Below, one piece after another: positions 32,624-47,983 of a stretch of DNA of 64,000 nt. How positions within the stretch are numbered: position 1 is the first letter of the stretch; each line of letters opens with the position of its first letter. A program made the translations under genes and the position numbers. The notes beneath the pieces were generated by a model. That model saw only the letters and a list, made by a program, of their open reading frames with translations. It searched no databases and was not told the DNA's origin. The DNA is from Eriocheir sinensis (taxonomy: Eukaryota > Arthropoda > Malacostraca > Decapoda > Varunidae), in the NCBI RefSeq assembly GCF_024679095.1, contig NC_066544.1, positions 1,992,684-2,056,683 on the forward strand, written 5' to 3'.

Positions 32624-33382
32624 CCTAATTTTTCTAGCTTTTGGTGTGGTGAAAGACCTACCTAGTACCCCTTATCATGTGTATGCAGATTTGTCCAACA
32701 ATGATTTGGTTCCGGGTTATGATCAAATGATTATTATTATTATTATTTTTTTTTTTTGCATGTTTAACTTTTTTGGTGTTTTTTGTTTAAGTTATGCCAT
32801 TTCAGATCCTGTGAATTCTTTGCTTTGATTATGCTTTCAGGAGTTCAGTGACAGTTACCCTTATGAGCCAAACCAAGAGACATGACCTGCCTGCCTAGGT
32901 ATATAACTCCAGTATACGTATGGGTTTTTTTCTACCCTCCCTCGGTACAGACACCCCAAAAGGGTAAAAAACAAAAACATGTTTCACATCTTGATGCATG
33001 GCAGTGAGTTGATAGATAAAGAATTCCTCAAACACCAGAAACATTTTATTTTCCATTAGTTTCAGTTGAAACAGGTGAAGTTTGTTTAGATGTCACATAT
33101 TGAAAGGCATTTTCTTTTTTATTTTCAGGGTATGTTATAATTTTCTTATCTAATGATAGGTTGTGTCAGTGTGTTCTAAACATAACAAAGAAAACTTCAT
33201 GAGTTTTTGGAAGCTTATTTTCCATTAGTTTGCGTTTTTGGACCATATTTTTTTTTACCCTGAAAACGGTTATTATTTACCCCATTCACCAGGGGGGAAA
33301 AAAAAAAACTTTTCTGTTAAAATCTCAGCAATGAATGATTGCAAAATTTTCATTCATATGTCACTTTTTAAAATGTGATGTA
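32624..33382. other. Intron sequence, no feature
   Basis: T-rich with no coding or repeat boundary recognised. Confidence 0.4.
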
Positions 33383-34008
33383 CAGTCGACGATAGAGAGT
33401 AGTGTCATGGTTTTCAGAATGTTTAGCCTGGTTGCGGTATCTGGCAATTATACCACGGTGATGCATTCACTGGCGATGTTAGTGACGCATTTCAGTGTGT
33501 ACCGTGTGTGTGTGTGACCGTGAAATTATAATATTGTAAAATATCATAATATATTATAATATAATGTAGTTAGAAATATACCAGATTACATGAATTCAAT
33601 TTAGAAATGAGATAATAAATGTCTTCTACATGATGATGATGATGATGACAAGGTAAAACATCACGAACAGTCTGAAACACTTTTTCTTATTAAACTTTGA
33701 AAACATCGTGTGCAATGCTGTCCTTCACAGAGTCAGGCAGTGACTAATGCTCCTGACCATCAAACAGCAAATAGGCTTAGGGTCTGTTTAACTCGCAGTC
33801 TTGATTCCCGTCACTATAAAGCCTCAAAGACAATTCAGATCATTAAAAATCTAAAATCATTTCTCCGTGAAGATTACGTAATATCTAAGTATAAAATACG
33901 TGTGTATGTGTGTATGTATGTGTGTGTGTGTGTGTCGAGCGCAGCGCGTCGCTGACTAGCTGACCCCTTGGTTTGTCACTGATGGACATGTCTCCCGTCC
34001 CCACCCAG

Positions 34009-34082
<74 letters not shown>

Positions 34083-34680
34083 TTTTTTAGGCATTAAAAA
34101 TTATACGTTTTCACAGCCACTGATGTGACAGCTCAACTGCAGTGCCTGCTGACATAAGGGCTTTAATAGAATACCGCTGCTCCAGCGTCGTTTCACCTCT
34201 CTGCGCTCCATGGCCTTACGGCCAAGGCCCGTGGTCGACGACGTCATCATGTGAACGTTTATATCCTATTATTACGTATAAAATTTTTAATAAAGAACAA
34301 GATTTCGGCTGTCAGGGATTTTTTGTTTTTAGTTAAAAGGCATAACAATCTCCCCTAATAAGTGCAGTATATTTTTAAATGTATCATAGTTTGATAAACA
34401 ACTTAGAATTGCTCTTGACTAAATTTGACTGAAACTAAAAGCTCGTGTCAAAATGTAGCGACAGAGCCTAAAGAAAAATTATTATTAAGCGTTAGCGACG
34501 GGCACTTTTGATAAATATCGATCTTAAAATTATGTAGAGTGCACCTGTGACCACCGATCACTACAACAGTACGATTTCGATAAGATATAATAATTTTCAT
34601 GTCGCATGGACGGGTTGCCAGATGTCGCTTTCTGAACGAAACTTACTGGACAGTGTGACACTACTCTCTATAGCCGACTG
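33383..34680. mobile_element. TA-inserting element, family CAGTCGACGATAGAGAG
   Basis: Left end CAGTCGACGATAGAGAGTAG, right complement CAGTCGGCTATAGAGAGTAG, TA on both sides (33381-33382, 34681-34682). Length 1298 bp. The interior holds a (TG)n near 33898-33935, a (TC)n at 34012-34077 and no transposase. TGTGTGAC/GTGTGACA words recur. Confidence 0.8.
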
Positions 34681-34682
34681 TA

Positions 34683-35221
34683 CCGATTACCAATTACAAG
34701 GATTGTTTTTTAAGGTTGTACAAGGTAGCAAAAGTGTGCATAGCATGATTCAGTGTCAAATTTCAACTCCCTAATCTATTCATCATCATTGCTCCTTTCT
34801 GTATTATAAAAAAAACCTACTAATTTTATCAAACATTCCATAAAGGTATCTTAAAGTGGTGTCTCCATTTATTCGGATGAAATGTCACGGTAGCTTGTGG
34901 AGCAACAGGTCTCTTGCTCCCTACTGACATTCTGGAAAAATGTTTCACATCACTTCTTCCCACTTGGGAAAATCAACATAGTCCATAGGTGATAAACACC
35001 TCAGTGCATTATATTTTTCTTTAGTTGGGAGTCCTGAAGACCCAAACTAACTTAATATTGTCTGATATAACTAGCCCACAGCTGAAAATATATTTATCAT
35101 CAGCATTATTTTACCCCTTGGCCCCTGCATTCCAAATTCTCTCTCCATTACTACTTTGCTAAATATCATTTTACCAACATATTAATAACACTTGTTAGAG
35201 GGACACAGAACACCAAAAAAA
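34683..35221. other. Intron sequence, no feature
   Basis: No coding or repeat boundary was recognised. Confidence 0.4.
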
Positions 35222-35434
35222 AGGAAAAAAAGGCATTCAACAAAGTTTGACATAAAAGACTGCTGTGTAAACTAAAACATAGAGGAGTATTAGGGAGAAA
35301 AATGACAACATGGATGAAAAATTATCTGACAAACAGAGAAATGGGAACATGGTTAAAAAATGAAAAATTGGATTGGAGAAAGGTCACAAGTGGAGTGCCA
35401 CAGAGATCAGTGTTAGTGCCAATAATATTTTTAA
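35222..35434 (+). pseudogene. LINE RT first part, interrupted by two elements
   Basis: Broken frame reads KAFNKV.HKRLLCKLK, TWMKNYLTNREMGTWLK and SGVPQRSVLVPIIF. The copy continues at 38313 with YINDM. Between lie a piggyBac-like MITE and a 2.7-kb TA-inserting element. Confidence 0.75.
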
Positions 35435-35609
35435 CCTGGTAGCAGCGACGGGCCAAATTTGTGCCATGATATAAACCCCCCAAAATAGATGATACATAAT
35501 CTGATCACAAATGCTTTGATATATATGAAATGGTTTGTGTGAGGGGTGATTTTCTCAGTTTTCTCGCCTGGAGGGACCATTAAGAAACATGATCCCCGCT
35601 GCTAACGGG
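35435..35609. mobile_element. piggyBac-like MITE, 175 bp
   Basis: TTAA on both sides (35431-35434, 35610-35613). Ends CCTGGTAGCAGCGACGGG and, complemented, CCCGTTAGCAGCGGGGATC are inverted repeats. No coding sequence. Confidence 0.8.
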
Positions 35610-35837
35610 TTAATATACAGTACCCTCTCGAGTTTCGCGTTATCCGAGTTTCATGATCCTTGAATTTTGCAGTTAGTTCTAAATCCCTTACCATCCTGAG
35701 TTTCATGCATTATCACACTGAGTTTTGCGATGTTTTGACAAGTACGGGTCACACCTACTTACCACCGGCGTCACGCATGCTACCTTAAGAGGTAATATCG
35801 CACTGGACATTTTCCTCCAAACATTGTGGCTATGGGG

Positions 35838-35950
<113 letters not shown>

Positions 35951-36032
35951 TTAACACGTTAACCGCGTTTGAACTTCCCGCTGCCTCCTCCCTGTCGTGT
36001 TTGGTTCAACTCAACTCGGCGCAGCCTTTTAA

Positions 36033-36362
36033 CCCATAAGAGTCGGGTTAGACCGTTAGAGGACTATTGTCGTCCTCACAGTGCGCGGGCGGTGTTGATA
36101 GATTTTGAAAAATAGGTGTCTTTCATCAATGCCCCGTGTGGCAATTTAAAAAGAAAACATAATAATTTATACTGTTTTTTCATCGCCAATCCTTCCTCTC
36201 CAAGATTAAATAAATTTGAAGTGTCTAGGTTGCAGCACGGCAGAGATATGATGTTGGGAAGAGGTGGTATTTTTGGCCAAGTCGAGCGCGTCGGATGGCG
36301 GGAACTCCCGCCACCCGCCCTTTCCGCCCGAGCAGGAAATCCCATCACCCAACCCACACGGG
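36033..36362. mobile_element. TTAA-flanked MITE, piggyBac-like, 330 bp
   Basis: TTAA at 36029-36032 and 36363-36366; starts CCCATAAGAGTCGGGTT and ends AACCCACACGGG. Ends are only partly inverted, so the call rests mainly on TTAA and the CCC/GGG termini. Confidence 0.55.
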
Positions 36363-36682
36363 TTAATACCACGTGAGCCTACGACTCGAGAGGAGGTGTG
36401 TAGCTTCACTCTGGTTATGAGCCCCTCTCGTGAAAGGTGAGATAGAGAGGATGAAAACAAGGAGAAAAGAGAAGGGTGTGGGGAGGGAGGGTCAGAAAGG
36501 AGAGTCAGGTCAGAGCTTTCGTCAGGACATGACCTGACTCAGGTCAGGTCATTTCCATACCTGTCACACGCACACAGAAGGTGAAATGAGAAGGATGGGG
36601 GGAGGATGGGGCAGAAAGGACAGTCAGATCAGGGGTTTGGTCAAAACATGACCTGACTCAGGTCAGTTTATGTCCTGACTTG

Positions 36683-36724
<42 letters not shown>

Positions 36725-37401
36725 CTCTCTGAGTAATGAAAGAATCATGAAAAATACTGAAGAAAAAGATCTGGGAGTGAAAATAACAGACAAGTTATCC
36801 TTTGGAAAACATATAGACCAGATAAATGGGGAAACATACAATCTTCTTAGAAACATAAAAGCAGCATTTACATATTTAGATGAAGAAATGGTGAAGAAAC
36901 TAATAACATTGATGATACATCCAAGACTGGAATATGTAGCATTAGTGTGGTCACCTAGATTGAAGAAAGAAATTAGAAAGTTGGAAAGAATACAAAGAGC
37001 AGCGACTAAATTACCGGAAACTCTGAGAGAACGTACTTGTGAAGAAAGACTGGAGAAATTGGGACTAACAACACTGGAGAGCAGAAGAGAGAGAGGGGAC
37101 CTAATAGCATTGTACAGGGTACAAGAGGGATTGGAGAAATTGGACAGGGAAGACCTAGTGGTACGTGACAGAAGTGTGACAAGAGGCAATGGTAAGAAAT
37201 TGAAGAAGAGTGACTGTAGGAGAGACATCAAGAAATATAGTTTTCCAAACAGAAGCATAACAACATGGAACGGACTTGACGAGGAGACTGTGTGGGCAAA
37301 AACGATTCATGAATTTAAAGCAAAACTGGATAATAAGCGTTATGGAGACGGGACAGCACGAGCCTAGTACGGCTCTTTTCCTGTATTTCACAACTAGGTA
37401 A

Positions 37402-37441
<40 letters not shown>
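36683..37441 (+). pseudogene. LINE RT C-terminus flanked by (CA)n on both sides
   Basis: From 36735 the frame is open to 37367: NTEEKDLGVKITDKLSFGKH, AFTYLDEEMVKKLITLMIHP, EYVALVWSPRLKKEIRKLER, RRERGDLIALYRVQ, YSFPNRSITTWNGL and a stop. A CTAGGTAAATAC tail runs into (CA)n (37403-37441); another (CA)n (36683-36721) precedes it. This is the longest undisrupted ORF of this LINE family in the window and is 5'-truncated. Confidence 0.8.
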
Positions 37442-37447
<6 letters not shown>

Positions 37448-37581
37448 GGAATGAGAATGGTGTGGGGAGGGAGGGGCAGAGAAGAGTCAGATCAGGGCTT
37501 TGGTCAGGATATGACCTGACTCAGGTCAAGACATGACCTGACTCTCCCTTCTGCCTCTCTCTCCCCCTTCCCTTCTCATTT

Positions 37582-37624
<43 letters not shown>

Positions 37625-38312
37625 ATGACATGACCTGACTCTCCCTTCTGCCCATCTCCCCCCCACACCCTTTTAATTTCTCCTAATGTATGTGATGCAC
37701 ACCCGGGAAAGTTGCCAGTTGCCCAAGCTGCCACCAACGCGGTGGGAAGAAAAAGGCCCAGTGTGACACCAGCTTACAGACAACCAACAACTCGCTCCCG
37801 GATGGGCGTACGGGCGTTGCCAGTAGCCACAATGGTTAGAGGAAAACGGCCAGTGTGACACCGCCTTAAGGTAGTGAGGCCGCTGATTGGGTGAGCGCTG
37901 GTGATGAAGTCATCGGACTCCCAGCGAATCACAAGCATGTTTTCAGAGCTCAGCTAATTGTAAGGCTTCATCTGTGGCTTTAAAACGACCTGTTCTCTCT
38001 TCTTGTTTTTTTTCCTTTTTCCAAGGTACATATTTTGAGATAACAAGGGAGTAAAAGATGAAAAAAAGTGAGCTCCGGGAGGCAGCATGACCCACTATAA
38101 ACAGTTGCCTGCACCATGACGGGCTCGGGGGGCCGACCATCAGGCCCAGATGGATAGTCTACCAGCACCATAGGCCACATGTGAAAAAAAATCTCCACGG
38201 GTCAGAACAAATAAGCACTTTTTCAGTGTTTTCAATACCTTGAATTTCACGATCCGTGAGTTTAGCGCTATACCTTCAGAACAAAGTGAGCTCAAAACTC
38301 AAGAGGGTACTG

Positions 38313-39212
38313 TATATAAATGATATGCTAGAAAAGTAGGGTTATATGAGTATGTTTGCAGATGACGCCAAACTGCTTAGAAAAACAACAGATGATGATG
38401 ATTGTAATAAACTGCAGGATGATTTAAATGAAATACATAAAGGGAGTAAAAAACAGGAAATGGTGTTTAACGAAAAGAAATGTCACACAATGAAACTGGA
38501 AAAAGTAAAAATAATCCATGTGGAGTTTATAAGATGGGAGGGACAATCATTGACACAGTGAAGGAAGAAAAAGACTTGGAAATCATAATACAAAATACAC
38601 TGATACCTGAAAAGCACATAAATAAAATATATGGAGAAACATATAGTTTGCTGCAAAATATTAGAGTGGCATTTCACTACTCATATGGGGACATGATGAA
38701 AATAAAAACAACATTGATTAGACCAAGGTTAGGGTATGCTGCAGTTGTTTGGTCACCACACAGGAATAAGGATATAAGGAAACTCAAAAGGATTCAAAGG
38801 ATTGCAACTAAGATGGTAGTACCAGAACTATCAGGTCTGTCATATGCAGCTAGATTGGAGGAACTGGGCCTACCAACACTCAAAGAAAGAAGAGAAAGAG
38901 GAGACCTGACAGCATTGTACAGGAATACAAGTGGAATGGAAGTGTTGGATAGAAATTATTTAATCAAGATAGAAGGAAGGAGACAACTAAGAGGACACAG
39001 TAAGAAATTGAGAAAGGGGACTTGTTTGAAAGACATAAAAAAGTACAGTTTTCCATACAGGAGTGTGGATACATGGAATGGACTAAGCAATGACATTGTT
39101 GAAGAAGGCAGTGTCCATGTAATGAAGGAAAAGCTGGACAAATATAGACTGGGGAACAGGACTGACTGAGCTTGAGCTCAGGCCCTGTATACTACAAATA
39201 GGTAAATACACA
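38313..39212 (+). pseudogene. LINE RT second part
   Basis: Starts TATATAAATGATATG (YINDM), then MSMFADDAKLLRK (FADD), YSLLQNIRVAFHYSY, IRPRLGYAAVVWSPHRNKDI, LPTLKERRERGDLTALYRN and a KYSFPYRSVDTWNGLSNDIV block. One frame change near 38480-38540. The tail is AATAGGTAAATACACA. Joined to 35434 across the insertions the reading frame is continuous. Confidence 0.8.
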
Positions 39213-39241
39213 CAAAAAAAGACAAGAATTGCCAGACTGAC

Positions 39242-39377
39242 CTCTTGGTGAAGGGTATAGTGGTGTAGTTAGCCAGTACTGAGCCAACCCCAGAGTCACT
39301 CTCTTCCCTAGGCGTGCCAGGAGAATCTATTTTAATGTTATGAAGGCTGCTAGATCCTGTCACACTTGTCTTTTCCA
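39242..39377 (-). CDS. Host gene 1 exon
   Basis: Acceptor ACATCCCCCAG and donor AAGAG|GTCAGT bound a 136-base minus-strand exon reading EKTSVTGSSSLHNIKIDSPG, TPREESDSGVGSVLANYTTI and PFTK. Start phase (two bases) fits the exon at 60625-60829; end phase fits 15323-15486. Its Ser/Pro/Glu-rich content suggests an exposed linker. It is isolated in TE-rich sequence, with introns of about 21 and 24 kb on either side. Confidence 0.8.
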
Positions 39378-39513
39378 CTGGGGGATGTTAAGAGAAAGAA
39401 AAAAGTGAGTGGTAGTAGAATGTGGCAGGATGGGGTTGGAGAATATAGCAACTAGTGCATTCCCTTAATATTCAGTTATATATATTTCCAGTCATGATTT
39501 TTCTCAGCTATAT

Positions 39514-39670
39514 GTAGTGATGGGCACCACTAACCGAAAAGTTAGCTTTGCTAACTGGTAACCCACTAACTAAAAAGTTAGCTTCGCTGAAGCTAAACTG
39601 ATAAAGAAATTGGTGGAAGCTAATGGTAAACGCTAACTTTTTCATAAGGATTTAGCTTCAGTTTAGTATT
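39514..39670. mobile_element. Probable hAT element end
   Basis: TAGTGATGGGCACCACTAAC followed by repeated GTTAGCTT/AAGCTAA words is typical of one hAT group (GTGATGGGCA ends). No matching right end was found. Confidence 0.4.
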
Positions 39671-39719
39671 TTGGCTCTAAAACCCTTAAAAACAGACCTA
39701 GTGGCATGAAATTGCATTA

Positions 39720-40330
39720 CAGTCACCTCTTGATAAACACAAGTTTAAACAACACATTTTTTATTTAACACAAGTTTATATTTAAAGAGATACGATTAAC
39801 TAACATGATATTTTCGATTTAACGCGCGTTTAATCGATGACATCACGCGCATCCACGCTAATTCTGGGGTGTGTTTGAGAGAGCGACTCGGGTCGCCCCG
39901 GGTGCCCAGACCACCCGGACCCCTCTATCAAATGCTTTTGTGTGCCTCTCAGTTGAGCCTCGTCGTTGCTATGGTAACGGCATCTCACTGGCAGCAATAT
40001 GGCGTCCGCTGCTCTCTCTCTAGCTGTTCTGGCAGCAAAATGGCGTCCGCTGATCTTCGTGATGACGTTTAAACATCCATCACTAGCTGTTCTGGCCGAC
40101 GAGCTCCTTGCAACAGAGATGAAAAGGAAGCTGCAGTGGTTATGGTAGCACAGAGAGGTGAAATGCAATGGAAGCACTTATATGTGTTTGTTTGGGCCGC
40201 CGTATTTGCTAATGACGTCATCACAGCATGGAGGCGCTCCACCTCTCCAAACCGGGCTGCAGTGGGTGGTCTTAGTTGGCAACTCGTGCTGCAGCGTCAC
40301 GCGTTTGAGAGGAACATATGTTTTTGTTGT
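39720..40330. mobile_element. TA-type end (CAGTCACCTCTTGATAAAC) with the gene-like module
   Basis: After TA, CAGTCACCTCTTGATAAACA is followed by repeated AAC.CAAGTTT words, then from about 39870 the module also present at 4575-5160 and 49515-50145. A partial frame reads AVVMVA.RGEMQWKHLYVFVW then AAVFANDVITAWRRST. The right end was not recognised. Confidence 0.5.
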
Positions 40331-41090
40331 TTCCGTGACCTATTAATGTATTAATAAATATTCTTTCAAGCCTAACTCATCAACTATACATCATATAAGA
40401 AATCTGAAACTACCATTGTATAGATAATGATCTGTTCTTTAAGATGAAACCATAAAAAAAATATAAAATAAAACAGTTATGGAGATAAGTAGAAAAAAGT
40501 GAACATTTTTTAAAAATCTAGTTTTTTTGCTTTTTTCAAATTTAAGACTGTTATAATTGGTGTATCAAAATTCCGTTTGTTGCTCTAATTAACTCATAAA
40601 TGTCCGCTTCTTTTGTTATAGAACTGAATTTGTTATATTTTTACTCCTAGGTGAAAATGTGAGTTTTTTTATTTGAGAAATTGGTTCACGTCACTTCAAC
40701 TCACGATATTTTGGTAAAATATAAAACAAACATTATCATTTTTTTCCTTCCATATGAAAGAACTTACAATTTAGAGTGGAATGTAAGTAGTTTCATAAAA
40801 ATGAACCGAGCAAAAGATTCGATAAGCAAGTTTTGAAAAAATTTATACCGCGCGCTAAAGGTACCAAAATCAGGCCTTCCAATACCCAGTTAGGTGTGCA
40901 TTTTGGATGAGAAAATCAGATGGGAGGGTGTGCACGAAAGTGTTAAAAACGTCCTCACTTCGGTCATCTTCCATGACGTCGATAACGACAAACAAGGCGA
41001 TAATAATGAACGCAACTACACTGTGACAACGTCGCAGCTGAACTGAACAAAGAGCCCAACAAGCAACAACAACAAGAGACGAGAAAGAAC
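40331..41090. other. AT-rich intron, no feature
   Basis: No coding or repeat boundary was recognised. Confidence 0.4.
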
Positions 41091-41225
41091 TTAACCCTTT
41101 CCATACGGTGACGCCAACATCAGCATCATGAAGCGCCAGTGCAATATACAGTGACGCCGACGTCAGAGTCATGAAGCGCCAGTGGCATATATGACGACGC
41201 CTATGTTGGCGATATAATTACATTT
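41091..41225. repeat. Short tandem repeats after a TTAACCCTTTCC end
   Basis: After TTAACCCTTTCCATACGGTG come two to three units of about 46 bases (TGACGCC.ACRTCAG..TCATGAAGCGCCAGT). It may be a piggyBac-like end; the partner was not found. Confidence 0.45.
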
Positions 41226-41350
41226 TGTTTTAGTTGTTGCTGAGTGATCCCGTATTCTGTTCTGACTGTACCTAGGAACTCTGTATATTGCCCTTGAGTT
41301 CCTATTTCGCTCCACCGTAGTAAACGCCTCAAGCGTGTTTATTTTATGGT

Positions 41351-41613
<263 letters not shown>

Positions 41614-41829
41614 AAAATAGCTTACCACTAAATGAACAGGCTTGAAGTGTTTTCTGTGGTTTGTCATCCACATCTTTAGGGTGAGAGAGAACGAGAGAAT
41701 AGAAAGGAAAATATTACCGATGTAGGTTCAAATCTTGTGTGATATTATGAAAATTAGCTGCTGTAGCTCAGTGCTGTATTCTGCTCTGCCATGACATATG
41801 ACTACCTGCTAACCACCTACACTGAACAG

Positions 41830-41894
41830 GTGTGGACTTGGCAGCTGAACTCATAGACAGACCAGAAGAAATTCACACCCTCCAACAGTTTCAG
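41830..41894 (+). CDS. Candidate exon, possibly host gene 2
   Basis: Acceptor CACTGAACAG and donor TTTCAG|GTAATA bound a 65-base segment with one open frame, VDLAAELIDRPEEIHTLQQF. Its entry phase does not match the exit of the exon at 32180, so an intervening exon would be needed. Weak call. Confidence 0.3.
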
Positions 41895-42287
41895 GTAATA
41901 AATATCACTTCAGGTTGAGGTATTTCTCCTTTTTTCTTATTCAGTGCATGGAATACTGTATTTGACGACATTTGAAGCGCACTTTTTCTCTCAAAACAGG
42001 TCTGAAAAAAATTGCCTTTTGTTTTAAATGCTCTTGCTCAAGTTGAAGGGTTGGGTTTAGGTTGCCTGAAAGTGGTGGTTTGGCCCTACAGTACTTCACA
42101 AAATTGCTTCCCAGATTCCTCTAACTTATTAGTAAATATTTTGTAAGGTATTATTAATACATATCAATATTCCTCACCAAAAAATTCCGGAGTCCTTTTA
42201 CTTATTAGTAACTATTTTCTAAGGTATTACTGCATATGAATATTATATACTTAACATAGTTGGCTATGATAATTCATGATGTGTGTA

Positions 42288-43417
42288 CTTACCTAGTTGT
42301 ACCTAGTTGTATTTACCTAGTTGTAGTTTTACAGGGCCTGGGCTTTACGCTCGTGTGGTCCCGTCTCCGTATCTACATTTATCCAACTTTTCCTTAAGGC
42401 TTTGCACACTCCTCACTGATACTACATCCTCACTTAGTCTGTTCAAAACATCTATACTTCTTTGCGGGAAGCTATATTTCTTTATGTCTCAAGCATCTTC
42501 CCTTCCTCAATTTTTTACTCTGTCCTCTTGTGTTCCTGGTGGTAATTCCTTCTTTTAGTAGTAACTCCTCGTTGTCTACTTCTTCCATTTTGCTCAATAA
42601 TTTGTAGATTGGTATTAGGTCTCCCCTTTCTCTTCTTTGTTCTAGTGTTGGTAAGTCCATTTCCTTTAGTCTTTCCTCGTCTGTCAATCCCTCCAGCTCT
42701 GGAACCATTTTTGTTGCCATCCTTTGCATCCTTTCTAGTTTCTTTATGTGTTTCTTCTATTGGGGAGACCACACTGCCTCTGCATATTCAAACTTTGGTC
42801 TGATCATAGTGGTAATTAATTTTTTCATCATATCCTTATCCATGTAGTGGAATGCTATTCCTATATTTCTCACCATGTTATACGTATCACTGAATATCCA
42901 ATTAACATGACTCTCTGGCTGTTTGTTATCTTGCATTATTACTCCCAGATCTCTCTCTTCGTGTACTTTCTTTAGTGTTTCACCATCTCCCATTTTATGT
43001 GTCCGTTTTGGTCTTCCTTCACTTTTTCCCATTTCCATAACATGACATTTCTTCACATTGAATTTCATCTCCCATTCCAAACTCCACTTCCAAATCTTGT
43101 TTAGGTCTTCTTGCAGAATTTTGCAGTCTTTACTGTTTCTTATATGTCTTAGCAGCTTTGCATCATCTGTGAACAGGCTCATATAACTATTTACTCCCTC
43201 TGGCATGTCATTAATATATGTTAGGAAAAGTATTGGTGCCAATACTGATCCCTGAGGCACTCCACTCTCTACAGTTCTCCATTCCTATTTTATGTCCTTA
43301 ACCACTGTTCTCATCTCTCTTCCCCTTAGGTAGCTTTCCATCCAGTTCTTCATTTTCCCTTTCAATCCTCTTTTATTTTCTACTTTCCATAGCAGTCTTG
43401 TATGTGGAACTTTGTCA
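42288..43417 (-). pseudogene. LINE RT, 5'-truncated, AACTAGGTAAATAC-tail family
   Basis: On the minus strand from 43417: DKVPHTRLLWKV, KNWMESYLRGREMRTVVKDI, a stop (TAG) two residues before EWRTVESGVPQGSVLAPILF, then MSLFTDDAKLLRHI (catalytic FTDD), RDLGVIMQDNKQPESHVNWI and the same C-terminus as 15621-16350 with two more frame changes. The tail of ACTAGGTA units is at 42288-42325. The 5' end abuts the 22-bp minisatellite. Confidence 0.85.
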
Positions 43418-43970
43418 TCATGGCGGCTTGTGCCGTGCATCATGGCGGCTTGTGCCGTGCATCATGGCGGCTTGTGCTGTGCATCATGGCGGCTTGTGCT
43501 GTGCATCATGGCGGCTTGTGCCGTGCATCATGGCAGCTTGTGCCGCGCATCATGGCGGCTTGTGCCGCGCATCATGGCGGCTTGTGCCGTGCATCATGGC
43601 GGCTTGTGCTGTGCATCATGGCGGCTTGTGCTGTGCATCATGGCGGCTTGTGCCGCGCATCATGGCGGCTTGTGCCGTGCATCATGGCGGCTTGTGCTGT
43701 GCATCATGGCGGCTTGTGCTGTGCATCATGGCAGCTTGTGCCGCGCATCATGGCGGCTTGTGCCGTGCATCATGGCGGCTTGTGCCGTGCATCATGGCGG
43801 CTTGTGCTGTGCATCATGGCGGCTTGTGCTGTGCATCATGGCGGCTTGTGCTGTGCATCATGGCGGCTTGTGCCGTGCATCATGGCGGCTTGTGCCGCGC
43901 ATCATGGCGGCTTGTGCCGTGCATCATGGCGGCTTGTGCCGCGCATCATGGCGGCTTGTGCCGCGCATCA
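43416..43970. repeat. 22-bp minisatellite, about 25 units, open in all plus frames
   Basis: Unit CATCATGGCGGCTTGTGCCG plus TG, with T/C and A/G variants. Since 22 is not a multiple of three and no frame creates a stop, all three plus frames stay open for about 200 codons (HHGGLCRASWRLVPCIMAAC cycle). A single unit (CATCATGGCGACCTGGCGCA) occurs in the element at 45878-46735, the probable source. Confidence 0.9.
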
Positions 43971-44116
43971 TGGCGACCTGGCGCAATTTTCAAAATTCAG
44001 TTGTGGTGGCTGCTTGCGCTAACTGAGGCTTTCGCGCTAATTAATTTTTTTCTTGGTAGATGGTGGCTCGCGCTAATTGCGGTTCGCGCTAATTGATTTC
44101 GCGCTAAGTGGGGCTC

Positions 44117-44121
<5 letters not shown>
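43971..44121. mobile_element. Right end of the CAGTAGAGCCCCATTTAGCGC family
   Basis: It matches 46580-46735 closely: repeated CGCGCTAATT words, ending AAGTGGGGCTCTAC before (TA)n. The left part is replaced by the 22-bp array. Confidence 0.7.
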
Positions 44122-44202
<81 letters not shown>

Positions 44203-44210
44203 ATATATAT
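44122..44210. repeat. (TA)n tract
   Basis: It joins the element end at 44121 to the element starting 44220. Confidence 0.95.
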
Positions 44211-44219
44211 ACATACATA

Positions 44220-45877
<1,658 letters not shown>

Positions 45878-46735
45878 CAGTAGAGCCCCATTTAGCGCGA
45901 GAATTAGGTGGATGAACGCGGTCGCGCTAACTGAATTTGCGCTAATTGAATAAAGTAACCAATGTGAAAAAAAATATTTGGTGCACACATGGGTCTGACT
46001 TTTGGATTTGATAATTACTCAAAATACGCAGTCATCAGTTATCGAGCCGTGGTGGTGACTCTTGCAGCCCAAGGTGTCGGCGGCGTTAGCGGCGGCAGCA
46101 AGTGGGTGTGACAAGAGTTCGGCCCTAGCAAATGTTCGGCGGGCAGGGTGTGGGCGTGTGTGGGCGTCATGCCCGGCCAGGCCGACATCATACTCGTTAT
46201 TATTGAGCATGTTACGGTGACGGTGGCCACAAAATCAATAGTGACGCCTTGCCTCATCTGTCCCGCCGCGGCAGGTAATAGTGACGCCCCGAGGGGCCGA
46301 CGCGGCGAAGCTCACGTCCGTGGCAACGCTCAGAGGATGGCGGTGGAGGCGGCGGCGGGGCCAGGACATGGAGTGCGGCAGTGGCTGCTGCGGCGCCACA
46401 CGGGTGGCAAGCTGTGCACCGCCCCCAGCAGGAGGCGGCAGGTGAGGCGGGCAGCCTTCGAGGGGGGCCAGGGGGTGCAGGACGATGTTAGAGAGCATGA
46501 GAGACTGGGACTATGTGGGAAGTGGTGGCGGGGGGCTGTGTTGTGGTGTGAGGCAGGCGGCTGGCCCCAGACCACCGCACATCATGGCGACCTGGCGCAA
46601 CTTTCAAAATTCAGTCGTGGTGGCTGCTCGCGCTAACTGAGTTTTTCGCGCTAATTAATTTTTTTCTTGGTAGATGGTGGCTCGCGCTAATTGCGGTTCG
46701 CGCTAATTGATCTCACGCTAAGTGGGGCTCTACTG
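45878..46735. mobile_element. TA-type element, family CAGTAGAGCCCCATTTAGCGC, 858 bp
   Basis: Left CAGTAGAGCCCCATTTAGCG, right AAGTGGGGCTCTACTG, with CGCGCTAA words repeated at both ends. The interior is GC-rich with an exon-like segment (ATG near 46335 in ..AGGATGGCGG.., ending GGCGGCAG|GTGAGG near 46440), perhaps captured host sequence. Confidence 0.75.
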
Positions 46736-46748
46736 TGTATATATATAT

Positions 46749-46807
<59 letters not shown>
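46736..46807. repeat. (TA)n tract
   Basis: It joins two TIR elements. Confidence 0.95.

Positions 46808-47983
<1,176 letters not shown>

Noticed and set aside
46148..46636. 162-residue ORF as a gene
   Set aside because: GC-rich frame crossing the TIR end of an element; no motif, codon pattern or splice support beyond the exon-like segment noted.
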